Part shown: in pieces, positions 33,128 to 44,113 of the stretch | Position numbering within the stretch: the first letter of the stretch is position 1 | Layout of the letters: the number at the start of each line of letters is the position of its first letter | Source: Adiantum capillus-veneris | Lineage: Eukaryota; Streptophyta; Polypodiopsida; Polypodiales; Pteridaceae | Assembly (NCBI GenBank): GCA_014529385.2 | Contig: CM043965.1 | Coordinates: forward strand, 10,364,912 to 10,428,911 | Direction: 5' to 3' | DNA length: 64,000 bases | The notes under the pieces: model-generated | What the model was told of the DNA's origin: nothing | Seen by the model: the letters and a program-made list of their open reading frames with translations, nothing else | Database searches by the model: none | Position numbers and translations under genes: made by a program

Positions 33128-33139
33128 GCTCTGATACCA
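33128..33139 (-). other. primer-binding site of gypsy B (initiator tRNA-Met)
   Basis: The minus strand reads TGGTATCAGAGC, one base from the LTR end. Confidence 0.93.
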
Positions 33140-33140
33140 A

Positions 33141-34730
33141 TGTAACATTTAATGGTCTAATAACTTGTGTGTAGTAGAAATTAGAATGAACATAGTGGGC
33201 ATTTCATTAGAATAGATTCCTAATGATAATTACAAGAGTGCTTGGGTGGAGAGAGCAACAAAAAGGCATAACACCTAGTTAGATAGCATGAACAATACTT
33301 TCAAAAGAGAGAGAAATTGAGCTATTGACAACAGTTGAGGATCGGATTTACATGGAGTCGGTCCCCCCTCCAAAAGGCTTTGTATTATGGTTTCTCCCAT
33401 CAAGAGAGACATTGTACAATACAATTATTTGTGTTCCTTCAAGACTAGCTAGTGCAATGAAGATGAAAGCTTCATGCACTAAGCAAAACACTTATCAAAC
33501 ACAACATCAATTCTCTCCGGTCTCAGACCTAAGACCTCACACACCTTCGAAGATGGTGAGAGCTAGCAGGGTATGAGAGTAGATTGAGAGAAAGAAGGAG
33601 TATTCTCACGAGAAAGATGTACATCTCCTCACATAATCACTCATATTAGCATAGCTTAGCTTAGTAATTAGCATGGTAGAGGAGATCATCATGCATTGAA
33701 GCTTGGCTCTTGGTTGGATTTGCATCACAAAGCCAAGAGTTGTTGGTGTAGGCCTCCCTTCTCACAAGCTTGGAGTAGATGGTAAGCTTTCCATTAAAGC
33801 TTGAGAAGGAGAGAGAGTCTTCTTTACTTCACACATGAGATTGTGTGAGTGTGTGTTTGATAATGCCTTGCAAAAATCAGCCCCCTCTCTCTCTTGGTCG
33901 ACCCCTCTTGCTAATTGCTCATGCTCCTCTCTCATTGGACCTCCCTAGGGCTAGCCAATGATAATTAAGCAGTATAAGTCATAGCCTTCTGACATGTGTC
34001 CCCCTTTCCCCTTTTGTGAGAGCTTTAGGTAATTAATAAATGCAACTAAACTCTCATTGGATCCCTTTGCCTCCTGGCCAATAGGAATCAGGCAAGCCAT
34101 TGGGCTGTTGAATGCTCATTGGACCACTTGGGAGATTGCCCAATAGTCTTCTAGAGAGCTTAATTCTCATTGTTTCTTTTATTAAGTCTTTTTAAATTAA
34201 TTAAACTAGATTTACTCTAGCCTAATTCTGATTGGTCCACCTCCAAGGCCATCCAATAGGAATTGGGTACACCTTGTGGGCATCTCGGCTAGGGAGCTGA
34301 CATGTGTCTCGCTTTCCCCTTGTGTACAAAGGAAGCTTGTGTGTGTGTGTGAGTTTCTCTCTCATCCCCTACTTGCTAGGCTTGCCCCCTCCTATGTAGG
34401 GATTGACAAAGACTTTTGGGACACACACAAAGCATCCAATTCCCCCCATGCTTCACCTTTGGACACAACCTTTGAATTTTGGAACCTTAGCATTTTGGAA
34501 GTCTTAATGGGCTGAACCTTAGGGTCTTTTAAGCCCATTGTTGCACATGGCTCTTTTGCACATGCCCCCCCCTTTGGATCCCTTTTTTCCCTCCTTTGGA
34601 TCCCTACTGTGGCCGGTCTGCTAGCTTAACCAATATTCTAGCTTTTTCTCCCCTGGCACTTCCGCATATTAAATGACCAGTTTAACATGAGAAAATCATT
34701 TAGGAGAATTAGATATTGATTATTATGACA
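33141..34730 (-). repeat. gypsy B 5' LTR (1590 bp)
   Basis: Plus-strand ends TGTAACATTTAATGG and ATTATTATGACA. It matches the left LTR along its length except for the deletion in that copy. Short CCAAT-type motifs (ccaatag, ccaatga) recur many times in its right half. Confidence 0.95.
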
Positions 34731-34735
34731 ATATC

Positions 34736-35590
34736 CATCTCTCAACAAAGGTAAAAAATTGTTGTTGATAAGCACATAAGGGCCTTAACGTTCAAAGAAA
34801 ATGATTGGGTCTTTCTCAAGTTTCCCAAGGCTCGATTGAGAAAAACTATGGGCAAAAATCCTACGGGCCACCAAAAGTATCATGCTAAACTAGCAAAAAG
34901 ATACTATGGTCCTTTTCAAATCTTGAAGCCATTCAATGACATGGCTTATCAACTCAAGTTGCCCAGCCATTGGCTCATACACAATGCTTTTTGTGTGAGC
35001 CTACTCAAGCCTTAGAAAGGAGAGCCACCAACAAACCGAATTATTGAAAACCCCCCAAAAATCAAAGACCAAGAAGAGATGCTACAATCTGAAGCTATCC
35101 TTCGACATGAGGACAAGGTACTACAACATGGTAAGATTTTCTGACGATATCTTATTAAGTTCAAAAATTATCTTTTTGAAGATGCTAGATGGATACAAGG
35201 AATATAGCTTAAGGATAGTATGAACCTTGTCAATGCTTATAATGCTACATTAGGGTAAGAAAATGTTAATGTTTCTTTTAAATGATCAATGTTATTGTCC
35301 TATAAGACTAATTCTCTTTTTATTGTGTACAAATTTAAGTAGTATGCATGCTTAGAGTCATGTTTGTGTTGACGACATCTCTCAAACACCAAGTAGAAAT
35401 TGTCACTCTACTTTGGAACTATGATATGGACTAAAGAGCAAACATGGTTGCGGGAGTTAATCCCAAGCCCCAAATGGATTAGTCATACATCTTGAAATGC
35501 TGTCATAGGGTAAAAAGGGATCCTCTACCTGCTAAGAGACATAGACTAATGACTAAGGCTTTATCTCCTCTACCTCATAGTCGAGCAGAA
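34736..35590 (+). pseudogene. gypsy A part 3: integrase C-terminus, chromodomain-like tail, 3' UTR
   Basis: This is the end of gypsy A, separated from 20372 by the gypsy B insertion. It starts at the duplicated atatc and reads [26 protein letters not shown] and FCVSLLKP, parallel to gypsy B 22816-22400. Next comes a tail equivalent to [11 protein letters not shown] near 35090 and LIKFKN near 35155. From about 35270 it matches the 3' UTR of gypsy B (aagtagtatgcatgctt, aaacaccaagtaga). Several stops are present. Similarity ends near 35590 and no 3' LTR follows. Confidence 0.88.
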
Positions 35591-36039
35591 AAGCGACAAG
35601 AAGTGCAACAAGATGGGTTTTTTCCAACACCGAGAAGGGAAACCATGGGTTGAAAGATTTATATTTCTTGTCCCTTAGAGATAAATATTAAGGTGTCAAA
35701 GACAGGGATGATCACCTGATCTCCATGAAAGTGTAGTTCACTTACGCGACGTCACTTGGGTCCAGTGAGTGTTGCATAGCGTACCAAGTGAGAGTGGCAG
35801 CATCACTCCACAAGATAGGAAACTTTGGTTGTCAGCATTAATTTCAGCACAAGCATACCATCTAAGGGATGCCCATTGTGGTTGGCAAAGTGCAACTGAA
35901 GGCCTTGTGCGGTGAGAGCTTGGAGAGTGAGAAAGAGTCCCTTCTGGACCTCAATCACATCACCTGCACAACTTGGATAACACTCTGGAGTGTAGGATTT
36001 GCATGGGTTCTATTGGATATGGAAAAGTACGTTGATTGC
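35591..36039. other. unassigned stretch
   Basis: Between the end of gypsy A and the first integrase-like text of gypsy G I recognise nothing on either strand. Confidence 0.3.
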
Positions 36040-36595
36040 TAAAAATAGCTATTAAACCTTTTGGTGGCAATCACTCACAATATTGGTAGATAAGTTGTAC
36101 AACTTGTATAGGTTCTCCATGAAAAAATTGCTAGTTTTGGAGTTTTTACTATAGTGTGTGTAGGAATAAACCAATACATCTTAGTAAGATGGTCAAATAC
36201 AACCAAATTGGAATCATGTCCATGTGTAATAGTTGGTAGTCCTACTATAAATCCATAGAGAATTTCTCACTTGATTCCTCTATGACTTGATTTACCCATT
36301 CGGTCTCACCGTTACTTATAGGATGTTTAGTTGTAAAACTTAACTTAGTATCCAACATTTGGTTGCTAAAAATGGTTATTGAACTTATGATCATGATCAC
36401 TGACAATATTGTTGGGTAAATCGTACAACTTGTAGAGGTTCTCCATGAATAGCCTTGCCAATTTTTTAGTTTTTACCATTGCCTTTGTAGGAATAAACCT
36501 ACACATCTTGGTAAGATGGTCAACCACAACCCAAATGGAATCATGTCGACGGTAGCAGTTGGTAGTCCTACTATAAAATCCAAAGAGATACTTTC
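36040..36595 (-). repeat. diverged duplication of the integrase core in gypsy G
   Basis: Two related segments (about 36040-36270 and 36366-36595) share ttctccatgaa, taggaataaacc, acatcttggtaagatggtcaa-like text and tagttggtagtcctactata. Both encode the start of the integrase core; the part between them encodes the later GxTEWVNQVIEE-like segment. Confidence 0.75.
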
Positions 36596-37540
36596 TTAAT
36601 GAACATTAGGGATCTCTAATGGATGAGACAACCCTCCCATATTTAATCTTTTGCCTTATTAACCTAGAACTTTTGGAGGTTAATCACATGATCTTGTACA
36701 TCTTTATGCAAGTGTAGCTAGTAGCATTTCTGACGTACAAGTGCATAGGTCTTTCTTATCCTTGGATGACCGCACTAGGACTATCACGCCACTCATAAAG
36801 GATTTGGCACCTGTTGTCATTGTCCATTGATATATATACTCACCCCAACTTGTGGAGTAAGTATATATTACGTTCATTGCTAGCTAACTTGGAACTTTGT
36901 GTAGAGTCATCCAACAGTATATAAACTCTCCTGTTGTGGAGTAAGAATCCTTTATCATTTGAAATATGCTTCCATCTACTAAGTTCATCACTAGTTAAAG
37001 TGGAAATTTTTGTAGAGTCATCCAGGACACTAGCTTGAGTATTGGCAAGATCTCTTTTTGTAAGATGACTCCACACCTTGGGCAAAAGAGTTCACGATGA
37101 CATTGTTAGTCAGGGGTTGTTGTCATAAAACATCATGCTTGGCTCTACCTTGGTAGACATGTATGCCACATGTGGTCTATTTTCATAAAGCACAAAAGTG
37201 CTTGAGGAGCTTCCCATTCGAAATATTATCTCTTGGAGTAAGACTGATCATTCTCACATTTTCCTTTAAGAGTTGTAGAAATTACTTTGAATTTCCAAAT
37301 CTTTCTACTATGCAAACTATTTGATGTTTTCATGATAATAAAAAAAATCAAGTCGAGCATCATAAAAAAAAGTGTCACCATTGCTTCAAAGCATGAATAA
37401 TGGCATAAAACTCTTGCTCATAAGTGTAGTAACTTTGCTGAGTGAAATCCAATTTCTTGCTTTTCAAGGTAACGTGCCATCCTTCTTGTGGCATATGTCT
37501 CAAGCACGAATGGTTTGAGAGGATTAGCAATAGCTACAAT

Positions 37541-37700
37541 GGGCGATGTAGTTAAATCTTTCTCAAGATTATCAAAACTATGTTGTTGCTCTTTGCCCCC
37601 AAGTGAAGGCAAGCTAGAATGGGTGATGTAGTTAAATCTTTCTCAAGATTATCAAAACTATGTTGTTGCTCTTTTCCCCTAAGTGAACCAAGCTTGCCTT
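37541..37700 (-). repeat. 80-bp tandem duplication in gypsy G
   Basis: Two 80-bp copies (37541-37620, 37621-37700) share gatgtagttaaatctttctc and atcaaaactatgttgttgct and differ at few sites. It lies in the RT/RNase H junction region. Confidence 0.92.
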
Positions 37701-38262
37701 GATTCTTTCATTAGTCCATCATAGGAACCACTATGTTAGCATAGTCTTTGATGAATTTATAGTAATAGATTGCCATACCTACAAAAGTTTGAAGTTCTTT
37801 AGGTTTGTTGGAGGAGGCCATCATAAACGCACATCAACCTTCATGGAATTCATTTGAAGACCAACATAAGAAATTACATGCCCCAAGTAGTTTATTTCAG
37901 TTTTAAGGAAACCACATTTACTGAGATTTACATAAATTTGTGCTCTTGTAGCAGTTCAAACACCAACGTGTTGTGCCTTGAGTGTTCTTCTTTGGTAGCA
38001 CTATAGACCAAAATGTCATCCAAGAAAACAATGACATATGTCCCTGAATATGGTCCATCCATCGTGGTCATGAAAGTAGCAAGAGAGTTAATTAAACTAA
38101 AATGCATAACTAAGAACTTGTAATGGATAAATATTTGGGATATCTTTAAAACATATGAGTACTTGGTGATAGACGGACTGTAAATCTATCTTAGAGAAAT
38201 ATCAAGCTCCCTTGAGCTGACCAAAATAACTCATCCACCCTTGGGATACTTGTTCTTCATCG

Positions 38263-38600
38263 TAGTTACTACATTCAAGGCACAATATTCTATGCACATG
38301 CACATAGAATTATCCTTTTTCTTTACCAATAAAATTGGTGCCACCCATGGAAAATAGCTTGGCTAAATGAAAGTACGACTCAAGTAGTTGGAAAATTACT
38401 ACTCTACCTCCATGCCTTCTCTGTGATAGACTTATAGTTACTACATTCAAGGCACAATAATCTATGCACATTCACATAGACTCATCCTTTTTCGTGACCA
38501 ATAAAATTGGTGCCACCCATGGATTGAATAAATGAAAGTATGACTCAAGTAGTTGGCAAGTTATTGCTCTACCTCCATGCCTATAAGGAGATTGACTTAT
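38263..38600 (-). repeat. 172-bp tandem duplication in gypsy G RT
   Basis: Copies begin at 38263 and 38435 with tagttactacattcaaggca and continue through aaaattggtgccacccatgg and the gactcaagtagttgg segment. Confidence 0.9.
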
Positions 38601-40559
38601 AGGTTTGCTAAGTACTAAATCAACTCCATGTTGCATTGGACGTTCTAGTGGTAACCCTAGAGGCAAATCTTGAGGGAAAATGTATTTGTAATTGTGTAAT
38701 AGTCGCCAGAAGTTGATGTGATGTGTGCCCAAAGACATGATTCTTAGTGTGTTCATGAAGGAAGTTCATTCATTAATAGACACATTGTCATTAAAATTTG
38801 AAGGAAAAATAAAAAAAGCATGAGGCAATGAGTAGCACAAAATTTATTCTTTTGATTCATCATTGTTGTACAGCTTTGAAAGTTTCATAGAACATAGCAA
38901 TGGAGACTAAGATACATCTTGTTCTCCTCTGCAGCAACACATGTCTTCCATAAGTGAAGGGAATAATACTCATATCTCCTAGCTAAAGAAGGACCTAAAT
39001 TATATAATTTTGCTCTATCAAGGACCACATCTATACAACTCATGTTCATCACTTGAAAATCCAAGTGCATAAGATGTCCTTGAATTTGCACAGGGAGATA
39101 ACCTCCATATCCAACACCTCCTTATTGGGTCAATTCATAAGGGACACAAGATAGCGGTTTGAGCTTGGAGTCTATTGTAGGCTAAGCTTCTTAACCAGCT
39201 TGTAATTTAAGAAATTGTGAGTGGCACCATTGTCAATTAGAATACACACACACATGTGTCCTAGATAGTGTTGTATGCTCACAAGCTCATGAGGTCCAAA
39301 GATTGACTACCACAAAATATTAGTCAAGCAACATGGAGATCCTCCGTGTGGGATATATCCACCTAATATTACTTGTTGGAAGAGAAGTTTAAGGGAAATA
39401 AGTGCATCATGTTTAAGGCCTTTCCTTTCCTCTTCTCCTTATCTTTGCCATTTTGGGATTTCCCTTATGAAAGATCCTTGCCAAGACAATTGAAGCAAAG
39501 GTTTTCTTTCTTGGCTCTCTCAAACTTTTTGTTCGAGAGAAGTCCTCGAGGCTCCTTGAATTTCTTCGAGGATTCTCTCATAAGAGTAGATTATATCCTT
39601 TTCTTGCTCAATGCAGATGATTGTGCTAGTGTCTTATTCTTATTTATTGCATTTTTATGCATATTATCATGATGAATTTGTGCATGATGATAGCTTCACC
39701 CAAAAGCTTTGGATGATTGGTTTTAACCTTATCCTAATTATCCAGATCAAGCCCATGAATGAATCTTCACATCTTATTAAACTCATTAATACCTTCCATC
39801 TTCAAAACGATCTCTCTATAACTAGCTATGTATTGAGTAAGTGTGAGATTGTTTATCACACATTCCTCCCATGCATCCCAATATAGATCTTTTTGATTTT
39901 GTGAAAGGACTTCCTTGAAAAATGTAGTCTCAAAAGATGCCCAAGTGGTCAGCTTATGAGGCTATTTGAGACTTGTCCACCACTTGTAGGGCTTGCCCTT
40001 CAGAGATAGATTAGTCTCTACCTCTTTTTCCTCTTTCAGTGTGTGCTTGAGCCTATAAATATCACTCCTCTTATGGAGAAAGGCATTTGCAAAATCCTTA
40101 TCCCTCTTACGTTCTTCCCCCTTGCAAATTGTTAGTGTCATGTCCTTCAACTTATTGCCATCGTCTATGGAAGAAGAGGGAAGCAGGCCAATTGGTGGTG
40201 AATCAACAAGTGCATGGGAAATTCCCTTGAGGTCCATGCCCTTGGCTAGAATCTCTTGAGCCCCCTTATCCTTGCCCATTAATATGTGCAATTGGTGCTA
40301 GTGTGCTCTTTGCAAAGCCATATTTTCCATAAACTGATCAAATAATGGAGTTAATGTAGTGGCATAAGCATTCAATAATGAAAAATTATGCTCTAATGTG
40401 GGTTGGGGAGCCAATTAGTGAATGAAATCGTGTTGATCAACCAACCCATGATCCCTAGCCAATGGTGGGTCCTCATTGGCATGCATCAACACGCCGGGAG
40501 GGTCTTCTGTTAGTTGGAAATTAGGGGATTGATACTTAAAATCAAATTCATGTCCCACG

Positions 40560-40680
40560 GGAAGATCTTTTGCCATACCAAACATGTGTATTATTGCTAA
40601 AAGAATTGGATTTACCTGTAGGAAGATCTTGTGCCATATCAAACATGTGTATTATTGCTAGAAAAATTGGATTTACCTTA
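40560..40680 (-). repeat. 61-bp tandem duplication in gypsy G gag region
   Basis: Copies at 40560-40620 and 40621-40680 share ggaagatctt, aaacatgtgtattattgct and attggatttacct. Confidence 0.92.
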
Positions 40681-41990
40681 ATCTAGAACTTGGTGTCGTT
40701 AACATAGTGCTCAAGGGGTGCACCTTATAAAATTCTTTAACAAGTACGATAAGAGCCTACTAAAGCCGCCTTCACACTGAACAACTATAATGGAAACACA
40801 AGTGAACCATTCATAATTGGAAATTTGCATAATGTAGCTTCTTAATTCTTAATGAATACAAATGAGTTCCTTATACAGGACAAGGAAGAGGTATCTTGCT
40901 TGTATCGTCTATGAGGTGTGAGAGATCCTTTAAATCAACCCAAAAGGAGAGAATCATGGGCAAAACTCTTGTATACCTTTTTAGGGGTTGTTTTGACCCT
41001 CCAAATGGACTCATATGCAAGTGTACTATGTCTTATCTATGGGTCATGTATATATGGATGGGCATCATCTAGGATGTTGCATAACTAGCTACTAGAAAAG
41101 GGCTCCATAAGTGGTGCAAAAAATGTCACACACACTAACATTCACATTTTGTGGATCAGACAAAAACAATCCCTTTCTTCATACATGTGTCACTTTTTTT
41201 TGAAATTAATTGAATTAAAATTCCACTCTTGTAAGTGTAGAATGAACCATAATATACCCTCCCGTTGATATCTAGAAGGTGTACTCCCGAAATAGATTGT
41301 TGTTTGAAATTGTTGAAGCATCGTAGAATCCTTTTTGCATGGATTTTTATGCCCACTTTAGTCACATGCATTGTATGCACTATCAACACTTGAAAGTATT
41401 GATGTTGTTTGAAGTTATAACATTTGTATGCACCTCCAATTTTCACGTTAAAAGCTTGATTTGATCACAAACAAGTAGAATCTATCATCTTGGTTGAATT
41501 TGATGATTATGCGACTACAAATTCCAACCGTCTTCATTAGGTTGGTGGTTCTTATCGATGTAGAAGAATTCTCATTGATTTCTAATTCCAATTAGAATCT
41601 TGGATTTGTAAGCTTTATCATTAGAAGATGAGTTGTACTTTGTGTACAATCTTTGTGCACTTCTTTGATTATGATTAAAGGAAGCTTCCAAAAGCTTGAA
41701 TCCTTCCAGCCCAATTTTAAGAAGCCCTTTGCCTTGCTGTTTGGCTAGAATTTCAAAGCTTTGGCCCTATTTTGAAAAGCAAAACTTATCCCCTTAAAGT
41801 TTGGCTTCCCACCAATCCAACAATGTGCTAGCCCCATGGGTGCCTCCTTCATTGTTGTGTCAGAGTGGGCTCTTAAGGGGGCCCTTGGTAGGTTTGGCCA
41901 CCCAAGGCTCAAAACCATGCAAAAAGAAACTCCACATATGATGACTTGTCGTAGAGATGGTGAGTGAGAGAGAGATTAAGATGTAGCACC
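40681..41990. other. unassigned stretch
   Basis: Expected to hold the 5' leader and LTR of gypsy G, but I could not define LTR ends or a tRNA-Met primer-binding site. Open frames (for example minus 41156-41446) have no recognisable domain. Confidence 0.35.
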
Positions 41991-42325
41991 TCCTTTGAGG
42001 CCTCCGCTAAGTGTGCTACAAAGTCAAAACTATCTCCTCTAAGATAGGTGACCCTGTTGATCTGATTTTCTCATCCGCTCATGCCATTCGACTGAGCCAT
42101 CTTGTGCATGTGCAGGGGCTTGTGCCCATGGCCCCTTGTTGATGAAGAGTCCACAATGCATATGGAGTAAGAGGGAGAAGAATAGTAGACACCTCGTGTT
42201 GGTGGAGCTTTGTATGAGGATTGGAATGTCTCACTACTACTTCTTATTCTACATGATTAAAAGGGTAGATAAGGTTAGTACAGTTAGTGTAATGGTTGTC
42301 CGGCTAGTTGGCCTGAACCCTAACA
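41991..42325 (-). repeat. copia H 3' LTR, partial
   Basis: The plus-strand end CTGAACCCTAACA at 42325 is followed at once by a purine tract on the minus strand (CTTTAAGTGGGAGAT, 42326-42340), as in copia I. The left border is a guess because no sister LTR is present. Confidence 0.6.
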
Positions 42326-42339
42326 ATCTCCCACTTAAA

Positions 42340-43020
42340 GGACAGCGGGCCCCCAATGGCCTATGTATGTACATATATACAACCATGAAGCATTCAAGTG
42401 GCTTCACCCTACACCATCATCTCCATGCAATGTGCAAACTGCTTTGAGGGTAAGCTCTTTGTGAGAGCATCTAGGGCTGTCATTCATATGAACCTTGACT
42501 AGCTCAATGTGCTTGCTAGCCAATATGTCTCCTATCACATGATAACAGACTTCCACGTGTTTTGACTTGAAGTGAAATAGGGGTCTTTTGCTAACGCAAT
42601 AGCACTCTGACTACTCAGAGGGTGCACTGTGTAATCATGTTCATATACCACATGAGTTCAGTAGGAGGGGTTTTAAAATGCAAAAAAATTAGGCAATTTA
42701 ACATAGATACATTAAAATAGGGGGTTTTTACATTCCATTTTGGAAAAAAATCCAAAAATAAGGGGTCATTTTATTCATTCAAACATGTTGAAAAAATGTT
42801 TTTTTAAATTACCCCATGAACGTACGTTAGATAGGGGAATACTGAATAGTGAACCCCTCGAGTCTGGCTATCACAATGCAACAGTGGAGTCTGAGTAATG
42901 CCAAGATCTCCCACTAAGCAGACGAACCACATAGGTTCACACACAATGCACATGCAAGTTCCCAGCCTCCGACATGTGCGGAAAAGCGCACATTTTTGGC
43001 GCATGGATTGCCTTGCACTA
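42340..43020 (-). pseudogene. copia H RNase H fragment
   Basis: Only the last part of a copia pol remains. On the minus strand, 42990-42860 reads VGDLGITQTPLLHCDSQ and 42620-42350 continues with SQSAIALAK and text like the end of copia RNase H (KHVEVCYHVIGD, ASKHIELVKVH). The two parts are separated by an insertion of about 248 bp. Nothing upstream of about 43020 is readable as copia, so the element is 5'-truncated. Confidence 0.78.
42614..42861. mobile_element. possible small inverted-repeat insertion in copia H
   Basis: The RNase H reading of copia H is interrupted by 248 bp. The flanks ctctgacta (42605-42613) and gtctggcta (42862-42870) agree at seven of nine bases, and both encode the same S-Q residues, as expected of a target duplication. 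The ends CTCAGAGGGTGCAC and the reverse complement of GTGAACCCCTCGA are imperfect inverted repeats. The interior is AT-rich without coding content. It fits a miniature transposon with a 9-bp duplication, but the ends are weak. Confidence 0.45.
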
Positions 43021-43059
43021 AACTTGAGGAGCACTCAGTGCTACCTAAGGAGGCCTTCA

Positions 43060-44113
43060 CTTCTGCCATTTCTGGTTTTTTGCCGAGTTTTGTGAGAACT
43101 ATTAAGTGGTTGTAATGTGCAATCTTAGCAGGTTTTGTTAGCTTCTATTAGTGGCTGTAAGGTGCGGTTTTAGCAAGTTTTTGTAAGCTTTGTTAATTGT
43201 TGTCGTGTACTTGTTTTTGTTAGATTTGTTAGATTTGTAATGTGCAGGTGTTAGCAAATTTGCTAGTTAGTGTAGATCTGTAATGTGCAGTAGACAATGT
43301 AGACAATAGTTAACGTAGACAATGTAGATCTGTAATGTGCAGTAGACAATAGTTAATGTAGACAGTGTAGATCTGTAATGTGCAGTTTGCTATGTTAGGA
43401 AGTATAGACAGTGTGCAATACTTAGTGTAGAGGATGTGTAGCTTACTGTTTTAGACAATGGGTGAGCAGAGGAAATTAGTGTTAATTAGTTGTGCTAGCT
43501 GCAAGGACGTTAGACAAAACTGCTAGGATTTGTTGTGTGTGCTCATGAGCTTGATGCCCACACGACCACATTATCCACACAAAAATAGATGTTTTGAAAA
43601 AAAAAAGCTCAGAATATCTTGGACCAAAAAGAAAAACTAAAAAACAAAAAGAAAATAAAAAAATCTTATTATAAAAGGAAGGATCGAGATCATTCCCTCG
43701 AGCTCGAGTGCGGGCCCATGCCTTAGTCCTCAGTCTTATGACATAATATACACACTACTATATATATATATACTAGGACCTTAAATGAAGGGAGGGCCCG
43801 TGGGATAAGTTTCTCAAGTCCTCCACCATCCCCTTCACAGTCACCCTTGGGACTTACTAATTCTAGCCTTCTTCTCAACTAGGAAAAGACTATTTTTAAG
43901 ATTCCGAGGGCTTTACGTAACCTAATCGAGGGTTGTAAAGCACGCCATGTCCCTCTAGCCAAGACACTCATTTTGAGCTATCATGTGCCATATTTTGTGG
44001 CTTGGTTAGAAAAAAGGACAAAAATAATAAAAAATTTGATTTGTAAACACCTAAAAAACTAGGTGAGTGGTTTTCACAGGCACTCACCAGCACTTCTAGA
44101 GTGTTGAGGTCAC
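43060..44113. other. unassigned stretch before gypsy E
   Basis: Lies between the copia H fragment and the gypsy E gag. It probably includes the 5' LTR or leader of gypsy E, but no LTR border, primer-binding site or paired LTR was found. Around 43600-43680 the plus strand is very A-rich. Confidence 0.35.
43100..43460 (+). repeat. irregular repeats with a taatgtgcag core
   Basis: The motif gtagatctgtaatgtgcag and its variants occur at least three times between 43260 and 43385, with shorter gtaatgtgca or taaggtgcgg variants back to 43115. Spacing varies (about 40-60 bp), with tagacaatgtagacaatag in between. Confidence 0.7.

Larger units (their letters stand above)
20378..34730 (-). mobile_element. 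gypsy B: full-length Ty3/gypsy element with nested copia I
   Basis: Both LTRs are present (20378-21850 and 33141-34730), with TGTAACA/ATGACA ends. Perfect target duplications atatc lie at 20373-20377 and 34731-34735. A primer-binding site adjoins the right LTR and a purine tract adjoins the left one, so the element runs on the minus strand. It sits in the integrase C-terminal region of gypsy A. Without copia I it would be about 8.8 kb. Coding capacity is destroyed by an in-frame stop in gag, small indels, and the copia I insertion in protease. Confidence 0.95.
36040..40670 (-). pseudogene. gypsy G: decayed Ty3/gypsy gag-pol
   Basis: All the main domains occur in the right order on the minus strand, in broken frames. 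Gag N-terminal text is near 40640-40415 and the capsid-like KGKPYKWWTSLK near 40000-39960. A partial zinc knuckle (CFNCLGK) is near 39500. The protease has LIDNGATHNF near 39220 and MHLDFQVMNMS near 39070. RT starts at 38756-38472 ([32 protein letters not shown]). RNase H start is near 37600 (ANPLKPFVLETYA). Integrase text includes DNKGFLLHNRRVYI-like sequence near 36950 and VVDHLTKMCRFIPTKA near 36520. The FxDD motif is not readable. It resembles gypsy F more than A/B/C. Confidence 0.8.

Noticed and set aside
44062-44088. Small hairpin ggtgagtg/cactcacc
   Set aside because: An 8-bp stem with an 11-base loop is expected by chance in 64 kb and has no clear context.
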